Source: CAVZLD01 sp964522605
Lineage (GTDB): Bacteria; Planctomycetota; Planctomycetia; Pirellulales; Pirellulaceae
Reading direction: 5' to 3'
Assembly: GCA_964522605.1 (NCBI GenBank)
Contig: CAZFWV010000171.1
Location: 1-13,800, forward strand
Length of the DNA stretch: 13,800 nucleotides
Each line of letters starts with the position of its first letter. Position 1 is the stretch's first letter. The notes under the pieces are model-generated. The model worked only from the letters and a program-made list of their open reading frames with translations, was not told the origin of the DNA and did not search any database. A program made the position numbers and the translations under genes. This document shows, one piece after another, positions 1 through 7,115 of the stretch.

Positions 1-49
1 TGGCAGAGCCAGTGGCACACTAAATCAGCGGGTGCCACTGGCTCTGCCA
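1..49. repeat. 18-bp perfect inverted repeat (REPIN-like hairpin)
   Basis: Bases 1-18 and 32-49 are perfect reverse complements (arm begins TGGCAGAGCCAGTGGCAC) around a 13-nt loop. The left arm begins at the window edge, so it may be longer. There is no T-run directly after the stem; the nearest, TTTT, is several bases downstream. A dispersed hairpin repeat is therefore a better call than a terminator. It could still serve as the 3' hairpin of a gene to the left. Confidence 0.75.
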
Positions 50-86
50 GTGCTGTTTTGAGACAAAGCCTAGTCTGAAGGATCGT

Positions 87-133
87 TGCAAATTGCAATG
101 CTCTCGGCTTTCGAATCCGTGCAAATTGCAATG
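87..133. promoter_or_regulatory. Pair of helically phased dyads, putative activator (UAS) sites
   Basis: The 14-mer TGCAAATTGCAATG occurs exactly at 87-100 and 120-133. Its core, TGCAA-N-TTGCA, is a perfect dyad. The start-to-start distance is 33 bp, about three helical turns, so both sites face the same side of DNA. Their centres (92 and 125) lie about 155 and 122 bp upstream of the start point implied by the sigma-54 core at 221-235, which is the usual range for enhancer-binding-protein sites. I saw no further exact copy in the window. The binding protein is unknown; the enhancer-binding protein encoded at 7514-8893 is a candidate by inference. Confidence 0.6.
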
Positions 134-220
134 GTCCGCATTCCGGTATCGAACGGCGACTCCACGATAACTCTCAGCCGCATCTGCAGTTGTGACGCAA
201 TCACGGATTCACGGAGTCGC

Positions 221-236
221 TGGCACACGAATTGCC
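221..236 (+). promoter_or_regulatory. Sigma-54 (RpoN) -24/-12 promoter
   Basis: TGGCAC (221-226), ACGAA (227-231) and TTGC (232-235) match the core sigma-54 consensus TGGCAC-N5-TTGC at every defined base. The spacing between the -24 GG (222-223) and the -12 GC (234-235) is correct. Transcription would start near 247, leaving about 125 nt of leader before the gene at 372. Two phased dyads lie upstream at 87-133. No start site has been measured; the call rests on sequence match and context. Confidence 0.7.
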
Positions 237-371
237 TTCTATTTCCGCGCTACAGTATGCCCTAACCTCGCTGACTTGTCCGCTGGTCGGCTTGGTCTGG
301 AGGCTAGGGCTCCCTCCGTGAACCACTCTGGTTTGATTACTGCAACGAATTGAAGGGAGGTCTTGTCAACG

Positions 372-1049
372 ATGAAAAGTCGATTGTTTCAGGGTTGTAT
401 CGTGGTAACGACCATCGGGTTGTTTGCCTTGGCCGTGGGAAGTCAGGAGTCTTGGGGAGGAATCTTTCGGCCGGCAACGACCTGTGCTCCTCCCACAACC
501 TGCGCGCCTCCCACCACCTGTGCTCCGGTGACCACCAGTGCGCCGATGACGACGTGCTCGCCGGTCACCACCAGTGCACCGACCACGACGTGTGCACCAA
601 GGCGGCCACTGCTGCGATGTCGTCTGCGTCATGCGGCCACAACGTGCGCACCGAAGACGACGTGTTCGCCAGTCACCACCAGTGCGCCCAGCACGACGTG
701 TTCACCGGTGACCACCAGCGCGCCGAAGACCACGTGCTCTCCGGTCACGACCAGTGCACCAAGCACAACCTGCTCGCCGGTGACGACGAGTGCTCCCGCG
801 ACGACTTGCAGCCCGAAGGTGCGCGTGCGTTGCTTGCGAGTGCGATGTCGGCCGACAACAACGTGTGCGCCGGTGACCACGAGCGCTCCCACGACGACGT
901 GCGCTCCGGTCACCACGAGTGCTCCGGCAACGACTTGCGCGCCGAAGCATCGACTGCGTTTGTTCCATCGGCCTGCCACGACCTGTGCACCGGCCACAAC
1001 CTGTGCGCCGATGACCACGTGTGCTCCTGTGACGACCTGTTCGTCTTAG
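372..1049 (+). CDS. Secreted Thr/Cys/Pro hexapeptide-repeat protein
   Basis: A 225-residue protein. ATG 372 is chosen because GGGAGG at 355-360 lies 11 nt upstream; an in-frame TTG at 363 would sit almost on top of it. The N-terminus (basic MKSR, then a hydrophobic stretch to about residue 24) looks like a signal peptide, so export is inferred. From about residue 35 the protein is 26 hexapeptides, consensus xTT[CS][AS]P, in blocks of 7, 10, 5 and 4. They are separated by basic interludes RRPLLRCRLRHA, KVRVRCLRVRCRP and KHRLRLFHRP. Within blocks, Cys and Ser units often alternate, giving a 12-residue period. Proline every six residues suggests an extended fibre, and the threonines could be glycosylated. 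Planctomycete envelopes are known to be rich in protein with Cys and Pro, so a disulfide-linked surface or wall role is plausible but inferred. It lies downstream of a sigma-54-type promoter. I do not recognise a named family. Confidence 0.75.
   Translation: MKSRLFQGCIVVTTIGLFALAVGSQESWGGIFRPATTCAPPTTCAPPTTCAPVTTSAPMTTCSPVTTSAPTTTCAPRRPLLRCRLRHAATTCAPKTTCSPVTTSAPSTTCSPVTTSAPKTTCSPVTTSAPSTTCSPVTTSAPATTCSPKVRVRCLRVRCRPTTTCAPVTTSAPTTTCAPVTTSAPATTCAPKHRLRLFHRPATTCAPATTCAPMTTCAPVTTCSS
474..1046 (+). repeat. Coding tandem repeat: 26 units of 18 bp with three interruptions
   Basis: The hexapeptide units begin at GCA-ACG-ACC (474) and run to the stop codon. Third codon positions vary between units (for example ACC/ACG for Thr, TGT/TGC for Cys, GCG/GCC/GCA for Ala), while the amino acids Thr-Thr-Cys/Ser-Ala/Ser-Pro stay fixed. 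This suggests an old array under protein-level constraint, not a recent slippage expansion. The skewed composition keeps other frames and the antisense strand open; those are shadows. Confidence 0.85.
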
Positions 1050-1071
1050 GGGTAATTTTTCCAGAATGATC

Positions 1072-1169
1072 GAGAGGAGGAACCGCGGATCGAACGGATA
1101 AAACGGATGTTCACGGGTTTTACCGTGCCGATCCGTTCACTCCGTCAAATCCGTGGTTGCCTCTCCTCC
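1072..1169. repeat. Long imperfect inverted repeat in the intergenic region
   Basis: The left arm (about 1072-1108) contains GAGAGGAGGAACCGCGGAT and AACGGAT. The right arm (about 1131-1169) contains the complements ATCCGTTC and ATCCGTGGTTGCCTCTCCTC. The match is imperfect, with small gaps. The wording resembles the dispersed CACGGAT/CGCGGAT-type intergenic repeats of planctomycetes and other bacteria. Looser relatives lie at 7138-7167 and within 12712-13015. It starts 22 nt after the stop of the upstream gene and may act as an mRNA-end hairpin; there is no T-tract. Confidence 0.55.
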
Positions 1170-1270
1170 TTCGGTTCAATCTGAACTCGATTGGCTCTCG
1201 CTTGTATCTGGAGTTGGACCCGGGATCGCACCCCGGGGCTGTCGTGGATCCACACCGTCGGCGTTCACGA

Positions 1271-1298
1271 CACAATGAGAACATCACAATGAGAACAT
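1271..1298. repeat. 14-bp tandem direct duplication
   Basis: CACAATGAGAACAT occurs twice back to back (1271-1284 and 1285-1298). The surrounding stretch 1170-1395 holds no convincing gene: the only open frame is short and has no coding signal I recognise. No clear promoter was identified there. Confidence 0.8.
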
Positions 1299-1395
1299 CC
1301 CGGGCTTCCTCTCCCGCCCAGGGTGGCTGGCGGCCGACAGTGTGGATGCTACAACGATGTAATTAGCAACGAGAGAGCACTGCGGCGCCGACGGG

Positions 1396-1428
1396 ACCGG
1401 GCCTCTTTCCAGGGGCCCGGTTTTGTTT
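1396..1428 (+). terminator. Intrinsic terminator-like hairpin upstream of the large membrane-protein genes
   Basis: ACCGGGCC (1396-1403) pairs perfectly with GGCCCGGT (1414-1421) across a 10-nt loop, and the run TTTTGTTT follows (1421-1428). A GC-rich 8-bp stem followed by a T-run is the standard rho-independent form. It lies about 350 nt after the hexapeptide-repeat gene and only 40 nt before the start of the next gene. It could end upstream transcription or act as an attenuator in the leader of the 1468-7115 pair. Confidence 0.6.
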
Positions 1429-1467
1429 CCGGGGGGGCCGCGTCCCTTTCCCGAGGTTTTCTACTCC

Positions 1468-4260
1468 ATGCAGTCGGCGGGATCCAGCGAAGCTCCAACC
1501 CGACCCATCCTGTTAGCATCCGCGGCCGCACTGCTGGCCGGCTGGGTGGCGGCCGGTTGCGTGGGAGTGCTAGCCGATCCCTTGGGAATGGGAATCGTCT
1601 ACCTGCTGGTCACGGTTGTGATTGTGTCGAGCTGGGGAAGCCGTGAAGCGAGTCGAATTCCCCTCGGCCTGGCTCTGGGTATCTGGCTCCATCCACTTAT
1701 CGCACCCGCGACGCAGGTGCAGACCGTCCTGTTGGTCGCGGCAACCGTAGGGCTGCTGGCCATCCGATTGAAGGGCCCGGATCGCGACGGCCTGACGCAG
1801 ATCTGCCTCGCCCTATTCGTGTTTGCCGCCTATCGGTGGGCCTGTGAGTCGATTCCCATTGTTTGGTGGGCCAGTAATCAGCTAGGGAACCTGTTAGGCC
1901 ACGCGGCCGGGTGGCTCGCGAATCGGCCGCTCGATATCGGTGCCTCCTTCGCCGGCCTCGACTTCCTCACCCTCTCACTCACGCTAATCGCCCTATCCTA
2001 CCTGTCCCACCAAAAAGGAGTCTGCCTCCCTTTTCTCGAAACAGAAGTCGCGGAAAAAGAGAAAAAGGGAGGCAGACTCCTTTTTCTGTTTCCGCTGTTG
2101 GGAGTGCTTGGCGTTCATCTGATTTACCTGGTGTTGCTGGCGGAAACTTGGGATCTGGTCGATTGGCTGCCTCAGAATCCGGACCCGACGTTTGATCATC
2201 CGTATGTTCCGCCGAGCTGGGATTGGTCTCGAGCGGTTGCCACGACGTTGCCTTGGAACCTGCCGGCGGTCGGGGCGGTCCTGCACGCCGCCGTGGCGAC
2301 GATCGGGCTGCGGTCGATCTTGAGGCATCACAACACGGGGACAGACGTTGATTCATCCGTCGAATCGGCCGCGCGCACCGCACGGGCTGCGGCCGAACGG
2401 CGCAGCGAGCGACGCCTGTCGGGTCGGTCGCCTCGGGCCAAGTTGTTGCTTTTCGCTGGACTGAGTGCGGCGATCCTGCTGCCGCTGGTTGCGTTCGCGA
2501 CAATTGGCGGGCGCGATTTACAGCAGGTGCGAATCCTGGCCAACGGTCAGGGCGATTTGGATTGGCAGGTGCCGGAGCACGGTCGATTCGGACGCGATTC
2601 AGCGGGGACATTTGGCGTGCTGCCTAGCTTCGTCGCCAGTTTAGGCGGAGGCTTGAGCGTTTCCAGCGAACTGTCGGAGGCGGAGCTGCGCGAGACGGAT
2701 GTCCTTGTGCTGCTGCGTCCGGCCGCCTGGCTGACAGAATCACAGCAGGAGCGTGTCTGGAAATACGTGCGCGACGGCGGATCCTTGTTGGTCGTCGCGG
2801 GTCTCGAGTCGCCGGAGGACGCACCGCGTCAGGGGATCAACGAGCTGCTGGCCGACACTTCACTACGCATCCGGCGCGACATTACCTTGTCTGCTTGCGA
2901 TGACTGGGAAGTGTCCGGACAAGTGTTCGCTCATCCCGCCCTCACACGTCGCGTCGGTCAGCCCGTTCCACTCGAACCGGGTGGCTCGTCGATCGACCTG
3001 GGGTGGCGGGCAGTTCCCTTGGCGGTCGGTCGTTGGGGCTGGAGCGACCCGGGCGGTGAAGCGCTGACGTCCAACGTCGCTCGATGCGAGCCGGGAGAAC
3101 GCCTCGGTGACCTGGTCTTGGCAGCGGAACAGCGAGTCGGCAAAGGAACCGTGATTGTTCTGGGTACCGAACGCCCGTTGACCAACGAAGGAATCGTCTG
3201 GGGCCACATGCAGGTTGCGCGTCTGTTGGACTATCTGGCTCATCCACCGACACGGTGGTACCTGATCGGGCGACAGTTCCTTTCCGCCTCGCTGATCGTG
3301 CTGCTGCTGGCGGCCGCGTTGTCGACTCTGAACGCAAGTCGCGTGACAACGTTGGCCTTGTTGTGGGCATCGGCAATCACGATCGGTTCGCTAACGGCGC
3401 CGGAATTTGAGCCCGCCGTGCCGGATGGAAGACGACTCGCAGCGGCTGATTCAAGCCATCTGCATGGTCTCGCCTATCTCGACGCATCGCATTTGGAGCT
3501 CTACAGCACCAGAGACTGGGTCTTCGACGGAACGAATGGCTTAGCGCTGAACCTGATGCGGAACGGGTATCTGACCTTGGGCCTGCGCGACTGGACGGAT
3601 GAGCGGCTGCAAACGGCCGACGTGTTGGTTTCGATCGCACCCGGCCGCAGGTTTTCGGATCGTGAGCGAGATCAAATCGATCGCTTTGTTTCGGATGGTG
3701 GATTGTTGATTTGCACGGTTGGTGCGGAGCAGGCCGAAGCCAGCCGCGAACTATTGGCCAGATTCAGGATTCGCGTACCTGCTTCCCCGGTTCCAACCAC
3801 CACAAAGTCGTATGAACCGATCCCAATGGGACACGTGCGCAGTTTGTATCTGGATGCCAATCAATACGGCGTGGGAGATTATCGTGTCGGCGTGACCTTT
3901 CACGCGGCCTGGCCGGTAGAAAGCCAAGGCGAACCGGCCGAGGTGCTGGTTGCCGGTTTGCGAGAACGACCGATCGTTGTCAGTCGCGATCATGGCAACG
4001 GCACAGTAGTCGTGGTCGGCGACAGTTCCTTCGCAATGAATAAGAACCTGGAGTACATCGGTGGTGAACCGTTCAATGGTCGGTACGAGAACTCCTATTT
4101 CTGGCGTTGGTTAATCTCGCGGTTAACGACCGACCAGCAGTGGTTCCCACCGGCGGAAGAGCTGAACGAGGCGGAATCGGTTCCCGCCACCGAAACCGAC
4201 GATGTGCCGTTTATCGTGGAGCCCCTTGAGCCGTCCGCGTCGCAGGAGGCAACACCATGA
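1468..4260 (+). CDS. Large membrane protein with two DUF4350/GldG-like modules (protein A)
   Basis: A 930-residue protein. ATG 1468 is preferred over an in-frame TTG at 1423, which sits in the terminator T-run; the ribosome site (CCGAGG, 1451-1456) is weak. Residues 1-300 hold several hydrophobic helices. A soluble module follows at about 354-600, with the strand-loop signature ETDVLVLLRP near 410 and then RDGGSLLVVAG. Helices at about 605-640 are followed by a second module at about 670-880 (ADVLVSIAP near 717, then SDGGLLICTVG, and GDSSFAMNKNLE near 850). The tail is acidic and Pro-rich. The modules resemble the DUF4350/GldG-type Rossmann-like (GATase1-like) family; this is recognition by eye. 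Substrate and reaction are unknown. Residues about 182-206 are encoded by an inserted hairpin repeat. The stop overlaps the next start by 4 bp (ATGA), so the two are co-translated. The helix region around 145-180 faintly recalls exosortases but lacks their Cys. Confidence 0.7.
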   Translation: MQSAGSSEAPTRPILLASAAALLAGWVAAGCVGVLADPLGMGIVYLLVTVVIVSSWGSREASRIPLGLALGIWLHPLIAPATQVQTVLLVAATVGLLAIRLKGPDRDGLTQICLALFVFAAYRWACESIPIVWWASNQLGNLLGHAAGWLANRPLDIGASFAGLDFLTLSLTLIALSYLSHQKGVCLPFLETEVAEKEKKGGRLLFLFPLLGVLGVHLIYLVLLAETWDLVDWLPQNPDPTFDHPYVPPSWDWSRAVATTLPWNLPAVGAVLHAAVATIGLRSILRHHNTGTDVDSSVESAARTARAAAERRSERRLSGRSPRAKLLLFAGLSAAILLPLVAFATIGGRDLQQVRILANGQGDLDWQVPEHGRFGRDSAGTFGVLPSFVASLGGGLSVSSELSEAELRETDVLVLLRPAAWLTESQQERVWKYVRDGGSLLVVAGLESPEDAPRQGINELLADTSLRIRRDITLSACDDWEVSGQVFAHPALTRRVGQPVPLEPGGSSIDLGWRAVPLAVGRWGWSDPGGEALTSNVARCEPGERLGDLVLAAEQRVGKGTVIVLGTERPLTNEGIVWGHMQVARLLDYLAHPPTRWYLIGRQFLSASLIVLLLAAALSTLNASRVTTLALLWASAITIGSLTAPEFEPAVPDGRRLAAADSSHLHGLAYLDASHLELYSTRDWVFDGTNGLALNLMRNGYLTLGLRDWTDERLQTADVLVSIAPGRRFSDRERDQIDRFVSDGGLLICTVGAEQAEASRELLARFRIRVPASPVPTTTKSYEPIPMGHVRSLYLDANQYGVGDYRVGVTFHAAWPVESQGEPAEVLVAGLRERPIVVSRDHGNGTVVVVGDSSFAMNKNLEYIGGEPFNGRYENSYFWRWLISRLTTDQQWFPPAEELNEAESVPATETDDVPFIVEPLEPSASQEATP
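2012..2085. repeat. REPIN-like hairpin inserted in frame in protein A gene
   Basis: The left arm 2012-2037 begins AAAAAGGAGTCTGCCTCCC. The right arm 2059-2085 is its reverse complement apart from one extra A/T in a homopolymer. The 21-nt loop is 2038-2058. The element keeps the reading frame open and encodes the segment from about residue 182 to 206, which is rich in Lys and Glu and sits directly after a hydrophobic helix ending in LIALSYL. Confidence 0.85.
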
Positions 4261-7115
4261 TTCGCGCATGGTTGGCCGTTGCATTCCTGTCCGCCAGTTG
4301 GCTCTTCGGTCGCGGCTACTTCGATCCGGCTCAACCCGTCTGGGCCGCAATCACCGTTCTGTTTGGCCTCGCACTGCTCGCAACAACAGATACCAGGTCG
4401 GGAGCCGTTCTCGAATCGGAACAAGCTACTGACCGTTCTTCTGTGACTCCTTTTTCTGTAAATGCGGTATTTCCTGGGTCCCAATACCGTGCACCGATCT
4501 GCTTCGCGCTGTTGCTGCCAGTGGTTTGGCTTGTTCCCTGGCCGGCGAAGTGGATTCCGTTGCTGTTGATTGCTGCCACGCTGATCGAGATGTCGGGACT
4601 CGATTCCCCCTGGTCACGGCGACTTGCTCGCGCATTGATCATGGCGGGCGTGATCCTGCTTGTGCAGCTATTCGCTTTGACCGTATACGCCTACGGTACA
4701 GCTCGCGCGCATGAACTGCCTCCGCCGCTCGCACAATTCCTCGGGCTGATTCCACGATGGTTGGGAATCGACTCGGCAGTCGATGGCTCATGGATTGTTG
4801 TTCAGGGTCCGCATCAAGTCCAGCGATTTGCCGCGACGTGGGAGTTGCTGTTCGACCCGAGTACGATTCTCTTTGTCGTTGGCGGCTTCGTACTCCTATT
4901 CGCGACGCGTTCGGAAGCGGAAGAAGCTGGTCAAGGCCCGCCCCGGTGGTTTGGAGATCGCTCAGAAACGACTTCCCAGCGTCGGGAGGGCGAGGCGCCT
5001 GCCGAGCCAAAGGTTTCCGGACGATTCACAGCTCGGCAGGAGCCTCGCCCTCCCTCAATTGAAGAAGTTGTCCTTGAGTCATCCCTTGGGGCGTGTGGAC
5101 GACTCTGCCTGATTGGCCTCGCGTGGGTGCCTTTGCGCGCGGCAGTGATGATTGCGCTCGTCTTGCAGCGAATCTGGCGAGCCGACGCGATTACCGCGCC
5201 GAACACCGGACAAGTTCTGGTCAACAGTTGGATTCACATCGCACTCTTACTCGGTCCGGCATTGCTCGCTGCTCGTTTCCTGCCTCGGCTTGGCTGGCGC
5301 GAGTTTCAGTCCAGCACCGAGCTCCAACCGGACCAGCGACGGCAATGGGTGCCGGCGGGATTCCTGGCGGCCGGCATCGGACTGCTGGTTTTCGTCGGTC
5401 TCTGGTCACCGATCGGAGTCCGGAAGTCGGGACCGATGGTGTTTGTTGAGCGACATTCCACGTGGGAACCCACCCAGGAGCCTTACGGTACAACCGTGTA
5501 TGGCGAGGCAGGAAGCTACAACTATGCGGCCGCTTATGCGTATTGTGCACAGTATTTCCCGATGGCAAGGCTGCTCGAAGACGATCCAATCAACGACGAC
5601 GCCCTCGCGGACTGCGGTGTGCTGATCATCAAGACGCCAACCGCGCGGTATACCGTGGAAGAGATTGACGCCATTGAGCGATTTGTGACGCAAGGCGGTT
5701 CGCTGCTGTTGATTGGAGATCACACGAATGTGTTCAACATGAACACGTACCTCAATGATATTGGTCGTCGTTTTGGTGTCACGTTCCGGAATGACCTGCT
5801 GTTTCATGTCGGCGATCCGTACCGGCAGTATGACCCGCGTCCCTGGCCGGCCCACCCGATCTTGCAGCACATGCCTCCACTCAACTTCGCCGTTTCCTGT
5901 TCGATTGATCCGGGACGTAGTCCAGGTCGCATGGTGCTCCGGAACGAAGGCCTCTACAACCTGCCGCCCGCCTATCACGAATCGAACTACCACCCACAGG
6001 CCGAATACCGGCCGCAGATGCAGTACGGTTCCTGGTGTCAAATGTGGGCGACCGGTTCTGGTCGAGGCCGTGTCCTCGCGTTCGCCGACTCCACGCTCTT
6101 CTCGAACTTCTGCGTGTTTCAGCCGGGCAAGGCCGAACTGCTGCGCGGGATGCTCGATTGGCTTGGACGAAGCAGCGTTTGGGATCGCGCTGCATACCGA
6201 CGCCTGGTCCAGATTCCCCTGGGGCTGTCGGGAATTGTTCTCATCGTGCTCGGTTGGAGGTTCGGTGACCGGCATGGTTTGGATCGGTTGGTGTTGCTAA
6301 GCGTCGGCTTGGCGAGCGGCGTGCTGACCACTCAAACGATTCAGGTCTGGCAAGCCCGCGCGATGCCGATTCCAGCGCTTCAGCGTCCCCTTCCGCTCGT
6401 CGTGATCGATCGCCATCTTTCTGAGGTCCCGCTGTTCACCGGCGCATTCGCCGATGACAAGGAGGGGATGGGCTATGGGATGCTCGAGCAATGGATCCCA
6501 CGAGTCGGGAATGTGATCACCCGATCGGACGATGCGGCTCCATTCTTCGGCGATGGACTGGTTGTGATTTGCCCGACGGTTTCCGTTTCCGATCGTTATC
6601 TGCAACAGTTAAAGGAGTATGTCCAGCAAGGGGGGCGGGTGCTGGTCTTTGATTCGCCCGACGTGCCGGAGTCGACGGCCAACAGCCTGCTCGCCCCGTT
6701 CGGACTGCAATCCATCCGCGAGAATGCAGAGGCGATCCAAGGCCAACTGAGTTGGCCGCAGGCCGAGAATGAAAACGAATATGAAAGTGTGCCGCCGCTG
6801 GAATTGCAGATGTCGTGTACGATTCAAGGCGGCCAACCACTCGCCCAGGTCGGCTCGACACCCGTCGCGGCTCAGGTGGAGTACGGTCAGGGGCTCGTGA
6901 CCGTCGTCGGCTTCGGCTCGCTCTTCAACGACGCTGCGATGGGCTTCCACTGGCTGCCGGAGCCGGACGAGGTGACGCGGCAGCGCTACGACGGCCTGTA
7001 CTACCTGCTGCGGGCCTCCCTGCCGTCGTCCGCCAATCGGGCGATCTTGGTAGGCGTGGCCGCGGATAAGCGCGGAAAAGACGCGGTTTGGCGGGACCAG
7101 TTCGTGGCCGAATAG
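4257..7115 (+). CDS. Large membrane protein with two DUF4350/GldG-like modules (protein B)
   Basis: A 952-residue protein. ATG 4257 overlaps the previous stop; AGGAGG at 4244-4249 gives an ideal 7-nt spacing, one of the few strong ribosome sites here. The first ~395 residues hold about eight hydrophobic helices. Module 1 runs from about 405 to 640: DCGVLIIKTP near 451, VTQGGSLLLIGDHTN, then FNMNTYLND, ending with FADSTLFSNF. Helices follow at about 650-690. Module 2 (about 705-935) has LVVICPTVSVSD near 768 and QQGGRVLVFDSPD. The paired GG-[SR]-LL and GDHT/ADST patterns again suggest DUF4350-type Rossmann-like folds. The layout parallels protein A, so the two probably form a membrane complex or share a pathway. 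Residues about 243-266 (RREGEAPAEP onwards) come from an inserted hairpin repeat of a different family. Function is unknown; envelope biogenesis or export are guesses. Confidence 0.75.
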   Translation: MIRAWLAVAFLSASWLFGRGYFDPAQPVWAAITVLFGLALLATTDTRSGAVLESEQATDRSSVTPFSVNAVFPGSQYRAPICFALLLPVVWLVPWPAKWIPLLLIAATLIEMSGLDSPWSRRLARALIMAGVILLVQLFALTVYAYGTARAHELPPPLAQFLGLIPRWLGIDSAVDGSWIVVQGPHQVQRFAATWELLFDPSTILFVVGGFVLLFATRSEAEEAGQGPPRWFGDRSETTSQRREGEAPAEPKVSGRFTARQEPRPPSIEEVVLESSLGACGRLCLIGLAWVPLRAAVMIALVLQRIWRADAITAPNTGQVLVNSWIHIALLLGPALLAARFLPRLGWREFQSSTELQPDQRRQWVPAGFLAAGIGLLVFVGLWSPIGVRKSGPMVFVERHSTWEPTQEPYGTTVYGEAGSYNYAAAYAYCAQYFPMARLLEDDPINDDALADCGVLIIKTPTARYTVEEIDAIERFVTQGGSLLLIGDHTNVFNMNTYLNDIGRRFGVTFRNDLLFHVGDPYRQYDPRPWPAHPILQHMPPLNFAVSCSIDPGRSPGRMVLRNEGLYNLPPAYHESNYHPQAEYRPQMQYGSWCQMWATGSGRGRVLAFADSTLFSNFCVFQPGKAELLRGMLDWLGRSSVWDRAAYRRLVQIPLGLSGIVLIVLGWRFGDRHGLDRLVLLSVGLASGVLTTQTIQVWQARAMPIPALQRPLPLVVIDRHLSEVPLFTGAFADDKEGMGYGMLEQWIPRVGNVITRSDDAAPFFGDGLVVICPTVSVSDRYLQQLKEYVQQGGRVLVFDSPDVPESTANSLLAPFGLQSIRENAEAIQGQLSWPQAENENEYESVPPLELQMSCTIQGGQPLAQVGSTPVAAQVEYGQGLVTVVGFGSLFNDAAMGFHWLPEPDEVTRQRYDGLYYLLRASLPSSANRAILVGVAADKRGKDAVWRDQFVAE
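4984..5054. repeat. GEAPAEP-type REPIN-like hairpin inserted in frame in protein B gene
   Basis: The arms 4984-5007 (GGGAGGGCGAGGCGCCTGCC...) and 5031-5054 are 24-nt reverse complements with one mismatch, around a 23-nt loop. Read in the gene frame the left arm gives REGEAPAEP, a peptide I associate with repeat-derived inserts in planctomycete proteins. The insertion follows the helix ending FVVGGFVLLFATRSE. Confidence 0.85.

Noticed and set aside
329..344. Second possible sigma-54 site, TGGTTTGATTACTGCA
   Set aside because: The GG-GC spacing is right but several consensus bases differ, and a perfect core exists at 221-235.
372..1049. Antifreeze-type beta-solenoid reading of the 12-residue TT/Cys period
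   Set aside because: Proline at every sixth position is incompatible with the known Thr/Cys beta-solenoid repeats.
350..1069. Long open frames overlapping the hexapeptide gene, in another + frame and on the - strand
   Set aside because: They arise from the repeat's biased composition; only the frame starting at 372 has a ribosome site, a signal-peptide-like start and a regular repeat.
1157..1366. 69-codon open frame between the repeat protein and protein A
   Set aside because: It begins inside an inverted repeat, spans a tandem duplication, and has no recognisable protein features.
1423..1467. Upstream TTG start for protein A
   Set aside because: It lies in the T-run of the terminator-like hairpin and adds residues unlike a membrane-protein N-terminus.
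1900..2011. Exosortase-like region in protein A
   Set aside because: The helix pattern around GASFAGLDFLTLSL faintly resembles the exosortase core, but the catalytic Cys of the CSG-type motif is absent, and I see no matching sorting signal on the hexapeptide protein.
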